A DNA stretch of 64,000 nucleotides from Mycolicibacterium moriokaense (GCF_010726085.1 NZ_AP022560.1:806001-870000), one strand, 5' to 3'. Positions 36,008-45,276 are shown, counted from the first letter of the stretch. The notes: generated by a model not told the origin, from the sequence alone. Numbers and translations are program-made.

Positions 36008-36511
36008 GTGCGGCTTCTACTCATCGCCGATACTCACGTTCCCAAGCGCGCCCGTGACCTTCCCGCCCGCGTGTGGGACGAAGTCGTAGCGGCCGATGTC
36101 GTGATCCACGCGGGGGACTGGGTGGATCCCCAACTGCTCGACACCCTAGAGGCCCGCGCGAAGCGGTTGATCGCGTGCTGGGGAAATAACGACGGTGCCG
36201 AGTTGCGCCGTCGCCTCCCCGAGCGTGCCGACGTCACGCTGGGCGGCCTGCGCTTCACGGTGACGCATGAGACCGGCGCGGCGTCCGGCCGCGAGGCGCG
36301 GATGGCCAAGATGTACCCCGACACCGACGTGCTGGTCTTCGGCCACAGCCACATCCCATGGGACACCCGCGCCAAAACCGGTCTGCGACTGCTCAATCCG
36401 GGTTCCCCGACGGACCGTCGGCGCCAGGAGTTCTGTACCTACATAACCGCGACGGTGCATGACGGTGCGCTGTCCGACGTCGAGCTGCACCGCCTGGAGC
36501 GCCATGCGTGA
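36008..36511 (+). CDS. YfcE/MJ0936-type metallophosphoesterase
   Basis: 167 aa. The calcineurin-like metal motifs are all present: ADTH, HAGDW, WGNND, THE and GHSH. Family members hydrolyse phosphodiesters, including cyclic nucleotides, in vitro; the physiological substrate is unknown. GTG at 36008 has a leaderless -10 box. Overlaps the next gene by 8 bases. Confidence 0.88.
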   Translation: MRLLLIADTHVPKRARDLPARVWDEVVAADVVIHAGDWVDPQLLDTLEARAKRLIACWGNNDGAELRRRLPERADVTLGGLRFTVTHETGAASGREARMAKMYPDTDVLVFGHSHIPWDTRAKTGLRLLNPGSPTDRRRQEFCTYITATVHDGALSDVELHRLERHA

Positions 36512-36914
36512 CCGCCCGGCCCGCGTCGCCGACGTGCACGAGATCGCCGCCGCGATGCCACACAGCACCCGTATCGAGGGCCCCAAGGGCAACCCGATCT
36601 ATCAGGTCGGCGGCAAGTCGTTCGTGTTCTTCCGCACGCCGCAGCCCGACGCCGAAGATCCCGAGACCGGTGAGCGCTACACCGACGTGATCATGATCTG
36701 GGTCGAGTCCGACGCCGACAAGCTGGCGCTCATCCAGGACCCGCATTCGCCGTTCTTCACCACGGACCGCTTCGAAGGCCACCCCTCTGTGCTGGTGCGG
36801 GCGAGCCGGCTGTCGGAGATCGGCAAGATCGAGCTCACGGAGCTGATTCAGGATGCCTGGCTGTCGCGGGCATCGAAGCGTCGTGCCGAGCGGTGGTTGG
36901 CCGAGCACAGCTGA
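36504..36914 (+). CDS. MmcQ/YjbR-family protein
   Basis: 136 aa, DUF419/YjbR fold (CyaY-like). Seen: DVHEIAAAMPHSTRIEGPKG, YQVGGKSFVFFRTP, and the ending LIQDAWLSRASKRRAERWL, a typical C-terminal helix of the family. DNA-binding has been suggested for the family but function is open. The ATG at 36504 overlaps the phosphoesterase gene. Confidence 0.85.
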   Translation: MRDRPARVADVHEIAAAMPHSTRIEGPKGNPIYQVGGKSFVFFRTPQPDAEDPETGERYTDVIMIWVESDADKLALIQDPHSPFFTTDRFEGHPSVLVRASRLSEIGKIELTELIQDAWLSRASKRRAERWLAEHS

Positions 36915-36975
36915 GTTGCCCCGGCGACGGCGCGGTGAGCGTTAGTCTGCGCATCTGAATCGGGAAGAGGCAGCC

Positions 36976-37821
36976 ATGGCACGAGCATCCAGACCGAACG
37001 GGAAGATCAACGGAAAAGTCGTCGCGATCACCGGCGGAGCGCGGGGCATCGGCCTGGCCACCGCGAAGACGCTGCACCGACTCGGCGCCAAGATCGCCAT
37101 CGGCGATATCGACGAAGCGGCGGTCAAGGACGCCGGCTCAGAGTTCGACTTCGGCTTCTACGCGCGTCTCGACGTGACCGACCGGCAGTCATTCACCTCG
37201 TTCCTCGACGATGTCGAGCGTGAGCTGGGACCGGTCGACGTTCTGGTGAACAACGCCGGAATCTGTGTGACGTGCCGCTTCCTCGACGAACCCGACGAGT
37301 TGACCGAGCGGACGCTGGCGATCAACGTCACCGGCGTCATCCTCGGCACCAAGCTGGCCGCCCAACGAATGGTCAAGCGCGGCAAGGGGCACATCATCAA
37401 CGTCGCCTCGTTGGCCGGGCTGAACGGGGTACCCGGCATCGCGACCTACTGCGCGACCAAGCACGCCGTGCTCGGCTACACCGACACCGCACGAATGGAG
37501 TTGCGCGGCACCGGCGTCCACGCCTCCGCTATCCTGCCGACGCTGACGAACACGGGGATGATCGACGGGGTCGCCAGCATGCCCGGCATGCGTAACGCCG
37601 AACCAGAGGACATCGCCGCCGGCATCGTCAGCCTCATCGAGAAACCGAAGCCCCGCATGATCGTCACGCGCCAGGCCGGCGTGATGATGGCCATCACCAA
37701 ACGGTTGCCGCTGCGGCTGGGCGAGGCGGTCACCCGTGCACTGAACGCCGACCGGATCTTCGCCGACGCCATCGACAAACCCGAACGCCGCGAGTACGAG
37801 GATCGCGCCCGCCACTCCTGA
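36976..37821 (+). CDS. short-chain dehydrogenase/reductase
   Basis: 281 aa. Cofactor loop ITGGARGIGLATAKTL, NNAG, and active site YCATKHAVLGYTD following NVASLAGLNG. Asp in IGDIDE after the second strand suggests NAD(H) preference. The C-terminal extension (PRMIVTRQAGVMMAITKRLP) is that of the mycobacterial SDRs near lipid genes. AAGAGG precedes the ATG. Followed 20 bases later by the alkyl sulfatase gene. Confidence 0.88.
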   Translation: MARASRPNGKINGKVVAITGGARGIGLATAKTLHRLGAKIAIGDIDEAAVKDAGSEFDFGFYARLDVTDRQSFTSFLDDVERELGPVDVLVNNAGICVTCRFLDEPDELTERTLAINVTGVILGTKLAAQRMVKRGKGHIINVASLAGLNGVPGIATYCATKHAVLGYTDTARMELRGTGVHASAILPTLTNTGMIDGVASMPGMRNAEPEDIAAGIVSLIEKPKPRMIVTRQAGVMMAITKRLPLRLGEAVTRALNADRIFADAIDKPERREYEDRARHS

Positions 37822-37841
37822 CGGATGAATACTGTGGCGGA

Positions 37842-39719
37842 ATGGATCAGAAGCCACCGACCGCGGTCATCGAGTCCGCCAACCGCGAGCACCTGAGCGG
37901 TCTGCCGTTCGACGACAACGCCGATTTCGAGGCGGCCGACCGCGGATTCATCGCCGCGCTCGAACCGTGCGTCGTCAAGGCGGCCGACGGAAGAGTGGTG
38001 TGGGACAACGACGTCTACGCGTTCCTGAACGGCGACGCGCCGGCCACGGTGCATCCCAGCCTGTGGCGGCAGAGCCAGCTGTGCGCCAAGCAGGGGCTGT
38101 ACGAGGTCGTCGAAGGCATCTACCAGGTCCGCGGCCTGGACCTGTCCAACATCACGTTCATCGAGGGCGACACCGGGATCATCGTCATCGATCCGCTGAT
38201 CTCCACCGAGACCGCCGCGGCGGCGCTGGCGCTGTACCGCGCCCACCGCGGCGACCGTGCCGTCAGAGCCGTCATCTATACGCACAGCCACGTCGATCAC
38301 TTCGGCGGCGTGCTCGGCGTGACGACCCAGGCCGACGTCGACGCGGGCAAGGTCGTCGTGATCGCGCCCGAACACTTCACCGACCACGCGGTGCAGGAGA
38401 ACGTCTACGCCGGTACCGCAATGGCGCGACGCGCCTCCTACATGTACGGCGCGGCGCTGGCCAGGGGTCCTGCCGGGCAGGTGGGGTGCGGTCTCGGGCA
38501 GGTGGGGTCGACGGGCGAGGTGGCTTTGATCGTGCCGACGCTCGACATCCGCGAGACCGGCGAGAAGCACATCATCGACGGCGTCGAGATCGAGTTCCAG
38601 ATGGCGCCGGGCACCGAGGCGCCCGCCGAAATGCACTTCTATTTCCCGGCTTTCCGCGCGCTGTGCATGGCCGAGAACGCCACGCACAACCTACACAACC
38701 TGTTGACGCTGCGCGGGGCGCTGGTGCGCGACCCGCACGGCTGGGCGGGCTACCTCACCGAGGCGATCGACACGTTCGCCGACCGCACCGACGTCGTGTT
38801 CGCCTCCCATCACTGGCCGACATGGGGTAAGGAGCGGATCGTCGAATTCCTTTCCCTGCAACGTGATCTGTACGCCTACCTGCATGACCAGACGTTGCGG
38901 CTGCTGAACCAAGGCTTCACCGGGATCGAGATCGCCGAGACCTTCCAGATGCCGCCCGCGCTGCACAAGGCGTGGCACACGCACGGCTACTACGGCTCGG
39001 TGAGCCACAACGTGAAGGCGGTCTATCAGCGCTACATGGGTTGGTTCGACGGCAACCCCGGCCGGCTGTGGCAGCATCCGCCCGAGGCGATCGGGCCGCG
39101 CTACGTCGAAGCGATGGGCGGGATCGACAACGTCGTCGGGATCGCCCGCAAGGCCTTCGATGATGGCGATTTCCGTTGGGCAGCAACGCTACTCGATCAC
39201 GCCATCTTCACCGATCAGAACCACTCGGCGGCGCGCGAGCTGTACGCCGACACGCTGGAGCAGCTCGCATACGGCGCCGAGAACGCCGTGTGGCGCAACT
39301 TCTTCCTCGCCGGTGCGACCGAACTGCGGGAAGGGAACTTCGGCACCCCCACGCAGAGCGCGTCACCGTCGATCATGGGTCAGCTGACACCGGAGCAGAT
39401 GTTCGACACGCTCGCCATCAACGTGAACGGGCCGAAGGCGTGGGACCTCGACATCGCCGTCGACATCACGTTCCTCGACGTCGAGACCAACTACCGGTTG
39501 ACGCTGCGCAACGGGGTGCTCGTGTACCGCAAGGTGCCCGCCGACCCCGCGACCGCGCAGGCCACCGTGAACCTGGCGAGCAAGTTGCGACTGTTGGCAT
39601 TCGCGGCAGGCGACGCGAATTCGCCGGGCCTGGAGATCAGCGGTGACGCGAATGCGTTGCCGTCGCTGCTTGCGGTGGTGGACCGGCCCGACCCGAACTT
39701 CAACATCGTCACGCCGTAG
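37842..39719 (+). CDS. type III (metallo-beta-lactamase) alkyl sulfatase, SdsA1-like
   Basis: 625 aa, the family length. N-terminal MBL domain has the dizinc motif THSHVDHFGG (His148 onwards) and EHFTDHAVQENVYAG; further ligands in MAENATHNLHN and FASHHWPTWG. A middle helical dimerisation domain (about 400-500) and a C-terminal SCP2-like lipid-binding domain (about 510-625) follow. Cleaves primary alkyl sulfates such as SDS to alcohol and sulfate. There is no signal peptide, unlike secreted SdsA1, so it should act in the cytoplasm. Probably co-transcribed with the SDR, which might oxidise the released alcohol. Confidence 0.93.
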   Translation: MDQKPPTAVIESANREHLSGLPFDDNADFEAADRGFIAALEPCVVKAADGRVVWDNDVYAFLNGDAPATVHPSLWRQSQLCAKQGLYEVVEGIYQVRGLDLSNITFIEGDTGIIVIDPLISTETAAAALALYRAHRGDRAVRAVIYTHSHVDHFGGVLGVTTQADVDAGKVVVIAPEHFTDHAVQENVYAGTAMARRASYMYGAALARGPAGQVGCGLGQVGSTGEVALIVPTLDIRETGEKHIIDGVEIEFQMAPGTEAPAEMHFYFPAFRALCMAENATHNLHNLLTLRGALVRDPHGWAGYLTEAIDTFADRTDVVFASHHWPTWGKERIVEFLSLQRDLYAYLHDQTLRLLNQGFTGIEIAETFQMPPALHKAWHTHGYYGSVSHNVKAVYQRYMGWFDGNPGRLWQHPPEAIGPRYVEAMGGIDNVVGIARKAFDDGDFRWAATLLDHAIFTDQNHSAARELYADTLEQLAYGAENAVWRNFFLAGATELREGNFGTPTQSASPSIMGQLTPEQMFDTLAINVNGPKAWDLDIAVDITFLDVETNYRLTLRNGVLVYRKVPADPATAQATVNLASKLRLLAFAAGDANSPGLEISGDANALPSLLAVVDRPDPNFNIVTP

Positions 39720-39851
39720 CCGGCACCTCACGGCGCTGTTGCCCGCACTGTGAACTCGATTTTGCGGGGACGCAATCGACAGAAACCGCGAGGCAACGGC
39801 CATGGCGTTGACTCCCAGACACAGCCCAACCATGTGCCGAGGAGGCAGCCC

Positions 39852-40215
39852 ATGTCGACCATTTTCGATCAGATCGGAGGCTACGAGGCGCTGGAGGTCG
39901 TGGTCGCCGACTTCTACGACCGCGTACTGGCCGACGACGAACTCGCCGGCTTCTTCACCGGCACCAACATGCCCAAGCTGAAGGGCAAGCAGGTCGAGTT
40001 CTTCGCCGCCGCTCTCGGTGGACCGGAGCCGTACACGGGCGCGCCGATGCGGCAGGTGCACCAGGGGCCGCGGCATCACCGTGCATCACTTCAATCTGGT
40101 GGCGGGGCATCTGAGCGCCAGCCTCACCGCCGCGGGCGTCCCCGACGAGATCGTCCAGCAGATCCTGGCCGCGATCGCGCCGCTCAGCGCCGACATCGCG
40201 ACGGCGGTCGCCTGA
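39852..40215 (+). pseudogene. glbN: truncated haemoglobin N gene with a +1 frameshift
   Basis: Frame 1 from ATG 39852 (AGGAGG upstream) reads [20 protein letters not shown] and [20 protein letters not shown] to VHQG. The rest, [18 protein letters not shown] to the stop at 40213, is in the next frame. A GGGG run at 40064-40067 has one G more than the family needs. Distal Tyr (DFYDRVL), Gln (KGKQ) and the proximal His (VHQG) are intact, so only the extra base breaks a trHbN that would detoxify nitric oxide. Either a true pseudogene or an assembly error in a homopolymer. Confidence 0.85.
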
Positions 40216-40218
40216 GCG

Positions 40219-40992
40219 TCAGGGAATTCCGCCGTCGACACGCAGGATCGAGCCGCTGGTGTAGGACGAGGCATCTGACGCGAGAAACAGTGCGGCGCCG
40301 ATGATTTCGGCGGGCTGCCCGAGGCGTTTGAGCGCGAACGCCTGCGCACCCTGCTCGACCGCGGGGATGTCCCACGCCTTGCTGATATCAGTGAGGAAAG
40401 GCCCGGGCATCAGCGTGTTGACCCGTACGGTCGGGCCGTAGGCCTTGGCCAGACCCTCGGTCAACGCATTGAGTCCGGCCTTGGCCGCTGCGTAGGGCAG
40501 CTCGTGCGGGCCGGGACGCAGTGAGCCCGTCGAGCTGACGTTGATGATGGACCCGCCGCCGTCGGCGACCATGCGCTCGCCGATCAACGCCGACAGCCGG
40601 AACGGGCCCTTCAAGTTCAGGTTCACGACCACGTCGAACAACTTCTCGGTCACCGAGGTCAGCGACTCGTACAGCGGCGACAACCCCGCGTTGTTGATGA
40701 GCACGTCGACTTTGCCGAAACGGTCGTAAGCCGCGTCGACCAGCCCGTCGAGCTCATCCCAGTGCCCGACATGCACCTGGTACGGCAGCGCGGCGCGGCC
40801 CGTCGCGGCGGAGATCTCCTCCGCGGTGGCTACGCACGCGTCGTACTTGCGGCTGGCGATGACGACGTCGGCGCCGCACTTCGCGGCCGCGAAGGCCATC
40901 TCCCGGCCCAGCCCTCGGCTACCGCCGGTGACCAGCACCACCCGGTCCGTCAGGTCGAACAGTTCGTCCGCATAACCTCGTCCTGAGCTCAC
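40219..40992 (-). CDS. short-chain dehydrogenase/reductase, FabG-like
   Basis: 257 aa. [22 protein letters not shown], and active-site [16 protein letters not shown] with preceding [11 protein letters not shown]. The end [19 protein letters not shown] is standard for 3-oxoacyl-ACP reductase/gluconate dehydrogenase-like SDRs. Arg in ASRKYDA suggests NADP(H). The GTG at 40992 overlaps the stop of the peptidase gene. Ends 3 bases from glbN. Confidence 0.88.
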   Translation of the reverse strand: MSSGRGYADELFDLTDRVVLVTGGSRGLGREMAFAAAKCGADVVIASRKYDACVATAEEISAATGRAALPYQVHVGHWDELDGLVDAAYDRFGKVDVLINNAGLSPLYESLTSVTEKLFDVVVNLNLKGPFRLSALIGERMVADGGGSIINVSSTGSLRPGPHELPYAAAKAGLNALTEGLAKAYGPTVRVNTLMPGPFLTDISKAWDIPAVEQGAQAFALKRLGQPAEIIGAALFLASDASSYTSGSILRVDGGIP

Positions 40993-42080
40993 AGCGGCAC
41001 TTCCTCCTTGCGGCGTTGGTCGGCGGCGGTTTCGCGGATCACCCGGTGCACGAACCCGAGCTTGGCCACCACGGGTGGCGGAATCTCGAACGGGTACAAC
41101 GGATTCTTACCCATCCCGGTGTTGATCCGGTTGAAGAACAGCGACATCCATTTCCAGTCGTACAGCATCTGTTCGACGGGCTCGTCCGCGTAGGACTCGA
41201 GCGGTACGACATCGCGCGGTGCGGCGAACGGCATTCGGTCAGCGTGCAACACCATGCCCGCCTCGCGACTGGTCTCGATCGCGTCGGTGATGTGCAGATA
41301 GTGGGCGAAGCATTCGGCGAAGTCCTCCCACGGGTGCATGGTCGCGTACTCGGAGATGAAGGTCTCCCGCCAGCCTTCCGGTGCGCCGAACGTGTAGTGC
41401 CGATCCAGCGCGTCGGCGTAGCTGGTGCGTTCGTCTCCGAACAGATCCCGGCACTGGGCCAGGTATCGGTCGGCGCCGGAACCCGTCTCGACCAGGACGT
41501 TCTGGTAGTAGTGGCCGACCTCGTGGCGGAAGTGGCCGAGCATGGTCCGGTACGGCTCGCCGAGTCGCACGCGCAGGGTCTCGCGGTACGCGTCGAGCGA
41601 CTCGACCAGGTCGATGGTGATGACTCCGCTGGCGTGGCCGATCACCACGCGCTCACCCTCGCTGTAGCTGGACACCAGGTCGAAGGCCAGACCGCCGTCG
41701 CGGCGCCAGAACGGCTCGACCGGCAGGCCGAGGTCGAGCAGCTGGTACACCAGCCGCCGCATGGCCGCGGCCGTCGGCACCAGCTTCTCCCGCGCGATGG
41801 TGTCGGAGGCGTCTGGCTCGCGACGGATCAGCGAGTCGGCCTGGCAGCGGCCCCGTTGGTGGGCGTCCCGCTCCTGCTCTGGGACAAGCCAATTGCAGCC
41901 GAGCGTGCCGCTCTGGGTGCAGCGGATCCACGTGCGCCCGCTGATGGTGACCGCGTCGTCGGTGACCACGAGCATCGACATCGAGTGCGGGTGAAACCCG
42001 AGTGCGGCATGGCAGGTGTGGCAGCGATCGGCCTCGAACGGCGTGAAGTTGTTGCACACGGGACAGGCGAATGCGCGCAC
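40989..42080 (-). CDS. zinc-ribbon metallopeptidase-like protein
   Basis: 363 aa. An N-terminal zinc ribbon (CPVCNNFTPFEADRCHTCHA) and a second Cys set (CTQSGTLGC), then a peptidase-like core with HEVGHYYQNVLVE and a downstream acidic-His region EDFAECFAHYLHITDA. It matches the 'putative zinc-binding metallopeptidase' family (PF15887), of unproven activity. GTG start at 42080, divergent from the phosphatase gene across 18 bases. Confidence 0.82.
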   Translation of the reverse strand: MRAFACPVCNNFTPFEADRCHTCHAALGFHPHSMSMLVVTDDAVTISGRTWIRCTQSGTLGCNWLVPEQERDAHQRGRCQADSLIRREPDASDTIAREKLVPTAAAMRRLVYQLLDLGLPVEPFWRRDGGLAFDLVSSYSEGERVVIGHASGVITIDLVESLDAYRETLRVRLGEPYRTMLGHFRHEVGHYYQNVLVETGSGADRYLAQCRDLFGDERTSYADALDRHYTFGAPEGWRETFISEYATMHPWEDFAECFAHYLHITDAIETSREAGMVLHADRMPFAAPRDVVPLESYADEPVEQMLYDWKWMSLFFNRINTGMGKNPLYPFEIPPPVVAKLGFVHRVIRETAADQRRKEEVPL

Positions 42081-42086
42081 GCGTCC

Positions 42087-42092
42087 TATGGT
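42087..42092 (+). promoter_or_regulatory. putative leaderless -10 box (TATGGT)
   Basis: TATGGT ends 6 bases before the GTG at 42099 and lies within the 18-base divergent spacer, so the two promoters must overlap the opposite genes. Confidence 0.45.
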
Positions 42093-42098
42093 GTCACG

Positions 42099-42701
42099 GT
42101 GCAGTTGTTACTCATCCGGCATGCGTTGCCGCTCCGCAGCGAGCCCGGGCAGGGTTCCGACCCCGAACTGTCCCAGGAGGGTATCGAGCAGGCCAAGCGG
42201 CTGCCCGACGCGCTGGCCCGGTACCCGATCAGCCGCATCGTCAGCAGCCCGCAGATCCGGGCGAGGCAGACTGCGCAACCGGTGGCCGACGCGCTGGGGA
42301 TGGCGATCGACATCGACGAGCGGCTCGCCGAATACGACCGCGATCTCGCGCATTACACGCCCATCGAGGAGATCTCTGAAGAGGATATGAAGCGGCTCGT
42401 CAACGGTGACCTGCCCAGCGGGGTTGACCAGCCGGCGTTCATCGCGCGGGTCGCGGAGGGCATCGACGACATCCTGGCGTCCGCTGACCGTGAGGACACG
42501 GTTGCCGTCTTCACCCACGGTGGCGTCATCAACGCGACGGCGCACCGGGCCATGAACACCGAGCGACTGCTGTGTGTGCAGGTGGACTATGCGGGGATCA
42601 CCCGGATGCTGTGGTCGTCGCGGCAGAAGAGGTTGTTCGTGGCGGGCATCAACGCGACCGAGCACGTATGGGATCTGCTGCCCCGAAACCAGCAGTGGTA
42701 G
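42099..42701 (+). CDS. histidine phosphatase family protein
   Basis: 200 aa. Catalytic LLLIRHALPLRSEPGQGSD holds the RH(G/A) phospho-histidine motif, and THGGVINATAHRAMN has the second His. Acid residue in YDRDLAHY. Members dephosphorylate small metabolites or proteins; the substrate is not evident. The GTG at 42099 is supported by the -10 box. It lies 9 bases upstream of the phosphotransferase gene. Confidence 0.88.
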   Translation: MQLLLIRHALPLRSEPGQGSDPELSQEGIEQAKRLPDALARYPISRIVSSPQIRARQTAQPVADALGMAIDIDERLAEYDRDLAHYTPIEEISEEDMKRLVNGDLPSGVDQPAFIARVAEGIDDILASADREDTVAVFTHGGVINATAHRAMNTERLLCVQVDYAGITRMLWSSRQKRLFVAGINATEHVWDLLPRNQQW

Positions 42702-42710
42702 ACAGTTCCG

Positions 42711-43739
42711 GTGACAACTTCGCTGGACGGGCTTGACCTCGACGCCCTGGACCGTCACCTGCGCTCCGCAGGGATCCCTCGCTCCGGCGACCTGCGCGGA
42801 GAGTTCATCTCCGGTGGTCGGTCCAACCTGACCTTTCTGGTGTACGACGACGCGTCCAAGTGGGTGTTGCGCCGTCCCCCGCTGCACGGCCTGACCCCGT
42901 CGGCCCACGACATGGCGCGCGAATACCGGGTGGTGGCCGCGCTGCAAGACACCGCGGTGCCGGTGGCCCGCGCGGTCACGATGCTCGACGACGACTCGGT
43001 GCTCGGGGCGCCGTTCCAGATGGTCGAGTACGTGGACGGCCGCGTCGTGCGGCACACCGATCAACTCGAGGCGCTCGGTGACCAGAAGGTCATCAACGCG
43101 TGCGTCGACGCGTTGATAAAGGTCCTCGCCGACCTGCACGCGGTCGATCCGGAGGCGGTCGGCCTCGGCGACTTCGGTAAGCCGACGGGCTATCTGGAGC
43201 GTCAGGTCCGGCGTTGGGGTGGGCAGTGGGAGTTGGTGCGCACCGAGGACGATCCGTGCGACGCCGACGTGAAACGGCTGCATTCGGCTCTGGCAGAAGC
43301 GGTTCCGGCGCAGAGCCGCACCGCGATCGTGCACGGCGACTACCGCATCGACAACACGATGCTCGACAAGGACGACGCGACAAAGGTGCTCGCGGTGCTC
43401 GACTGGGAGATGTCGACGCTGGGCGACCCGATCAGCGACGCCGCGCTGATGTGTGTGTATCGCCACCCGATGTTCAACCTGGTGCACGCAGACGCGGCAT
43501 GGTCGTCGCCGCTGATCCCGTCGGCCGACGAGTTGGCGCAGCGGTATGCCGTCGCGGCCGGCGTCGAGTTGGATCATTGGGATTTCTACATGGCGCTGGC
43601 CTACTTCAAGCTGGCGATCATCTCCGCAGGTATCGCCTACCGGGGCCGGGAGGGTGGCGGCGTCGCCGAGGACACCGACCAGGTCGCCGAGGCCGTCGGC
43701 CCGCTGATCAGCGCGGGTCTCGAGACGTTGAAGCGCTAG
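42711..43739 (+). CDS. fadE36: APH-type phosphotransferase (FadE36-like)
   Basis: 342 aa. Although the M. tuberculosis homologue is named fadE36, the sequence is an aminoglycoside phosphotransferase-like kinase fold, with FISGGRSNLTFLV, VLRRPP, catalytic HGDYRIDNTML and metal-binding LDWEMSTLGDP. In larger proteins this domain is fused to acyl-CoA dehydrogenases (ACAD10/11), which act on phosphorylated 4-hydroxyacyl-CoAs, so it may phosphorylate hydroxyacyl-CoA. GTG at 42711. Confidence 0.87.
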   Translation: MTTSLDGLDLDALDRHLRSAGIPRSGDLRGEFISGGRSNLTFLVYDDASKWVLRRPPLHGLTPSAHDMAREYRVVAALQDTAVPVARAVTMLDDDSVLGAPFQMVEYVDGRVVRHTDQLEALGDQKVINACVDALIKVLADLHAVDPEAVGLGDFGKPTGYLERQVRRWGGQWELVRTEDDPCDADVKRLHSALAEAVPAQSRTAIVHGDYRIDNTMLDKDDATKVLAVLDWEMSTLGDPISDAALMCVYRHPMFNLVHADAAWSSPLIPSADELAQRYAVAAGVELDHWDFYMALAYFKLAIISAGIAYRGREGGGVAEDTDQVAEAVGPLISAGLETLKR

Positions 43740-43747
43740 TTCTCACC

Positions 43748-43807
43748 GCGAGAAGACGCAAATACCCCCAACACGCCGCGAAATAGGGGGCGTTTGCGCC
43801 TGCTCGC
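43748..43807. terminator. long hairpin between convergent genes
   Basis: Arms GCGAG, CGCAAA and CCCCC (43748-43769) pair with GGGGG, TTTGCG and CTCGC (43786-43807), with small internal bulges and a 16-base loop. It fills the gap between fadE36 and the LapA-like gene. There is no U-tract, so mycobacterial-type or bidirectional termination is inferred. Confidence 0.65.
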
Positions 43808-43824
43808 CGGGGTTGGCGCGGGAG

Positions 43825-44202
43825 TCAGAAACTCTGCGCCTTGAGGTTGCGCTTCGCGGCGCGGCGCAGCTGCACGATGCGCGCGGTGCCCACGGCAACC
43901 GTCAGCAGGCCTCCGCATACTGCGGCCAACAGAATCGCCACGCCCACAGGCAGATTCCACTCCCAGACGAAGAAGTGGATGGTCGTGGATTCGGTGTTCT
44001 GCATGATGAACACCAACAGCACGATCAGGATGAGAAATCCGGCGATCAACGCCGCCCACAGCGCGGCGGCACGCGTGAACTTCAGCGCCGATTCCGGTTT
44101 GACGAGGTATTCGCCCGGGGTGGCGACCGGGTCCGGCGGCTCGCCTCTCCCGGATACCGGCGGTGGCGGCAGGTCGGGCGGGACAGGCGGATCGCTGGTC
44201 AT
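43825..44202 (-). CDS. LapA-domain (DUF1049) membrane protein
   Basis: 125 aa, position of Rv3760. A proline-rich N-terminus (PPVPPDLPPPPVSGRG) is followed by helix WAALIAGFLILIVLLVFIMQNTE, the short loop STTIHFFVWEWNLPVG and a second helix VAILLAAVCGGLLTVAVG, then a basic tail. This QNxxxxxxxFxxWxxxLP pattern defines the LapA domain. Role in mycobacteria unknown. Divergent from proX. Confidence 0.85.
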   Translation of the reverse strand: MTSDPPVPPDLPPPPVSGRGEPPDPVATPGEYLVKPESALKFTRAAALWAALIAGFLILIVLLVFIMQNTESTTIHFFVWEWNLPVGVAILLAAVCGGLLTVAVGTARIVQLRRAAKRNLKAQSF

Positions 44203-44291
44203 GTGTCCATCTTTGCCTTTCCGGGCGTCGAATGAAACCAGTATGGGTACTCACGCTGAGCTAAAGCGCGGCGATACCGCCTGCATGTCGA

Positions 44292-44297
44292 TACTGT
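44292..44297 (+). promoter_or_regulatory. putative leaderless -10 box (TACTGT) for proX
   Basis: TACTGT ends 7 bases before the ATG at 44305, favouring that start over the ATG at 44332. Confidence 0.4.
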
Positions 44298-44304
44298 CCA
44301 TCAG

Positions 44305-45276
44305 ATGTCGAAAGGCCGAGAGGGCTGTCATATGTCCCCTGGTAAATCGCTGCCGTTCCTGGTGGCTCTGCTCGCATTGATCGCATCGTTATCGTCGGCG
44401 TGCGGCAGTTCCAACCCGCTCGGCGGTGGACAGATATCGGGCGATCTGAAGTCGATCGCGGTCGGTTCGGCCGACTTCACGGAGAGCAAGATCATCGCCG
44501 AGATCTACGCCCAGGCGCTGGAGGCCAACGGCTTCACGGTCCGCCGCCAGTTCGGTATCGGCAGCCGCGAGACCTATATCCCTGCGGTGCAAGATCATTC
44601 CATCGATCTGATCCCGGAGTACACCGGCAACCTCTTGCAGTACTTCGATCCGGAGGCGACCGCGACGACGCCCGATGCGGTACTGCTCGCGCTGCTCAAG
44701 GCGCTCCCCGGCGACCTGTCGATCCTGTATCCGTCGCCGGCGGAGGACAAGGACACCCTGGCGGTCACCGAGGCGACGGCGCAGCGCTGGAATCTCAAGT
44801 CGATAGCCGACCTCGCGAAGCATTCGGCGGAGGTGAAAGTCGGTGCGCCATCGGAGTTTCAGACCCGGGTGACCGGTCTGGTGGGGCTGAAGGAGAAGTA
44901 CGGCTTGGACATCACGCCCGCCAACTTCGTCTCGATCAGCGACGGCGGTGGCCCCGCGACGGTGAAGGCACTCACCAGCGGAACCATCACCGCGGCCAAC
45001 ATCTTCAGCACCTCACCGTCGATCGAACAGAACAAACTGGTGGTCCTCGAAGATCCGGAGAATGTCTTCCTCGCCGCGAACGTCGTTCCGCTGGTCGCTT
45101 CGCAGAAGATGTCTACCGAACTCAAGACAGTGCTCGACGCGGTCAGCGCCAAGCTGACCACCGAGGCGCTGATCCAACTCAACACCGCCGTCGAGGGCAA
45201 TCGAGGAATCGACCCCGACGAAGCGGCAGAGAAGTGGATAAAGGACAACGGCTTCGACCAACCGGTGCAGAAATGA
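44305..45276 (+). CDS. proX: osmoprotectant ABC transporter, substrate-binding lipoprotein
   Basis: 323 aa (Rv3759c-like). Signal peptide with lipobox SSAC at about residue 33, then an OpuAC-type domain: VGSADFTESKIIAEIYAQAL, DLIPEYTGNLLQYF and LAANVVPLVASQ. Such proteins bind glycine betaine, choline or related compounds; the aromatic cage cannot be verified by eye. First gene of the proXVWZ operon; stop overlaps proV (ATGA). An ATG at 44332 is an alternative start. Confidence 0.92.
   Translation: MSKGREGCHMSPGKSLPFLVALLALIASLSSACGSSNPLGGGQISGDLKSIAVGSADFTESKIIAEIYAQALEANGFTVRRQFGIGSRETYIPAVQDHSIDLIPEYTGNLLQYFDPEATATTPDAVLLALLKALPGDLSILYPSPAEDKDTLAVTEATAQRWNLKSIADLAKHSAEVKVGAPSEFQTRVTGLVGLKEKYGLDITPANFVSISDGGGPATVKALTSGTITAANIFSTSPSIEQNKLVVLEDPENVFLAANVVPLVASQKMSTELKTVLDAVSAKLTTEALIQLNTAVEGNRGIDPDEAAEKWIKDNGFDQPVQK

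Noticed and set aside
41016..42098. Long plus-strand extension upstream of the histidine phosphatase
   Set aside because: Lies antisense to the zinc peptidase gene, which has clear Cys and HEVGH motifs.
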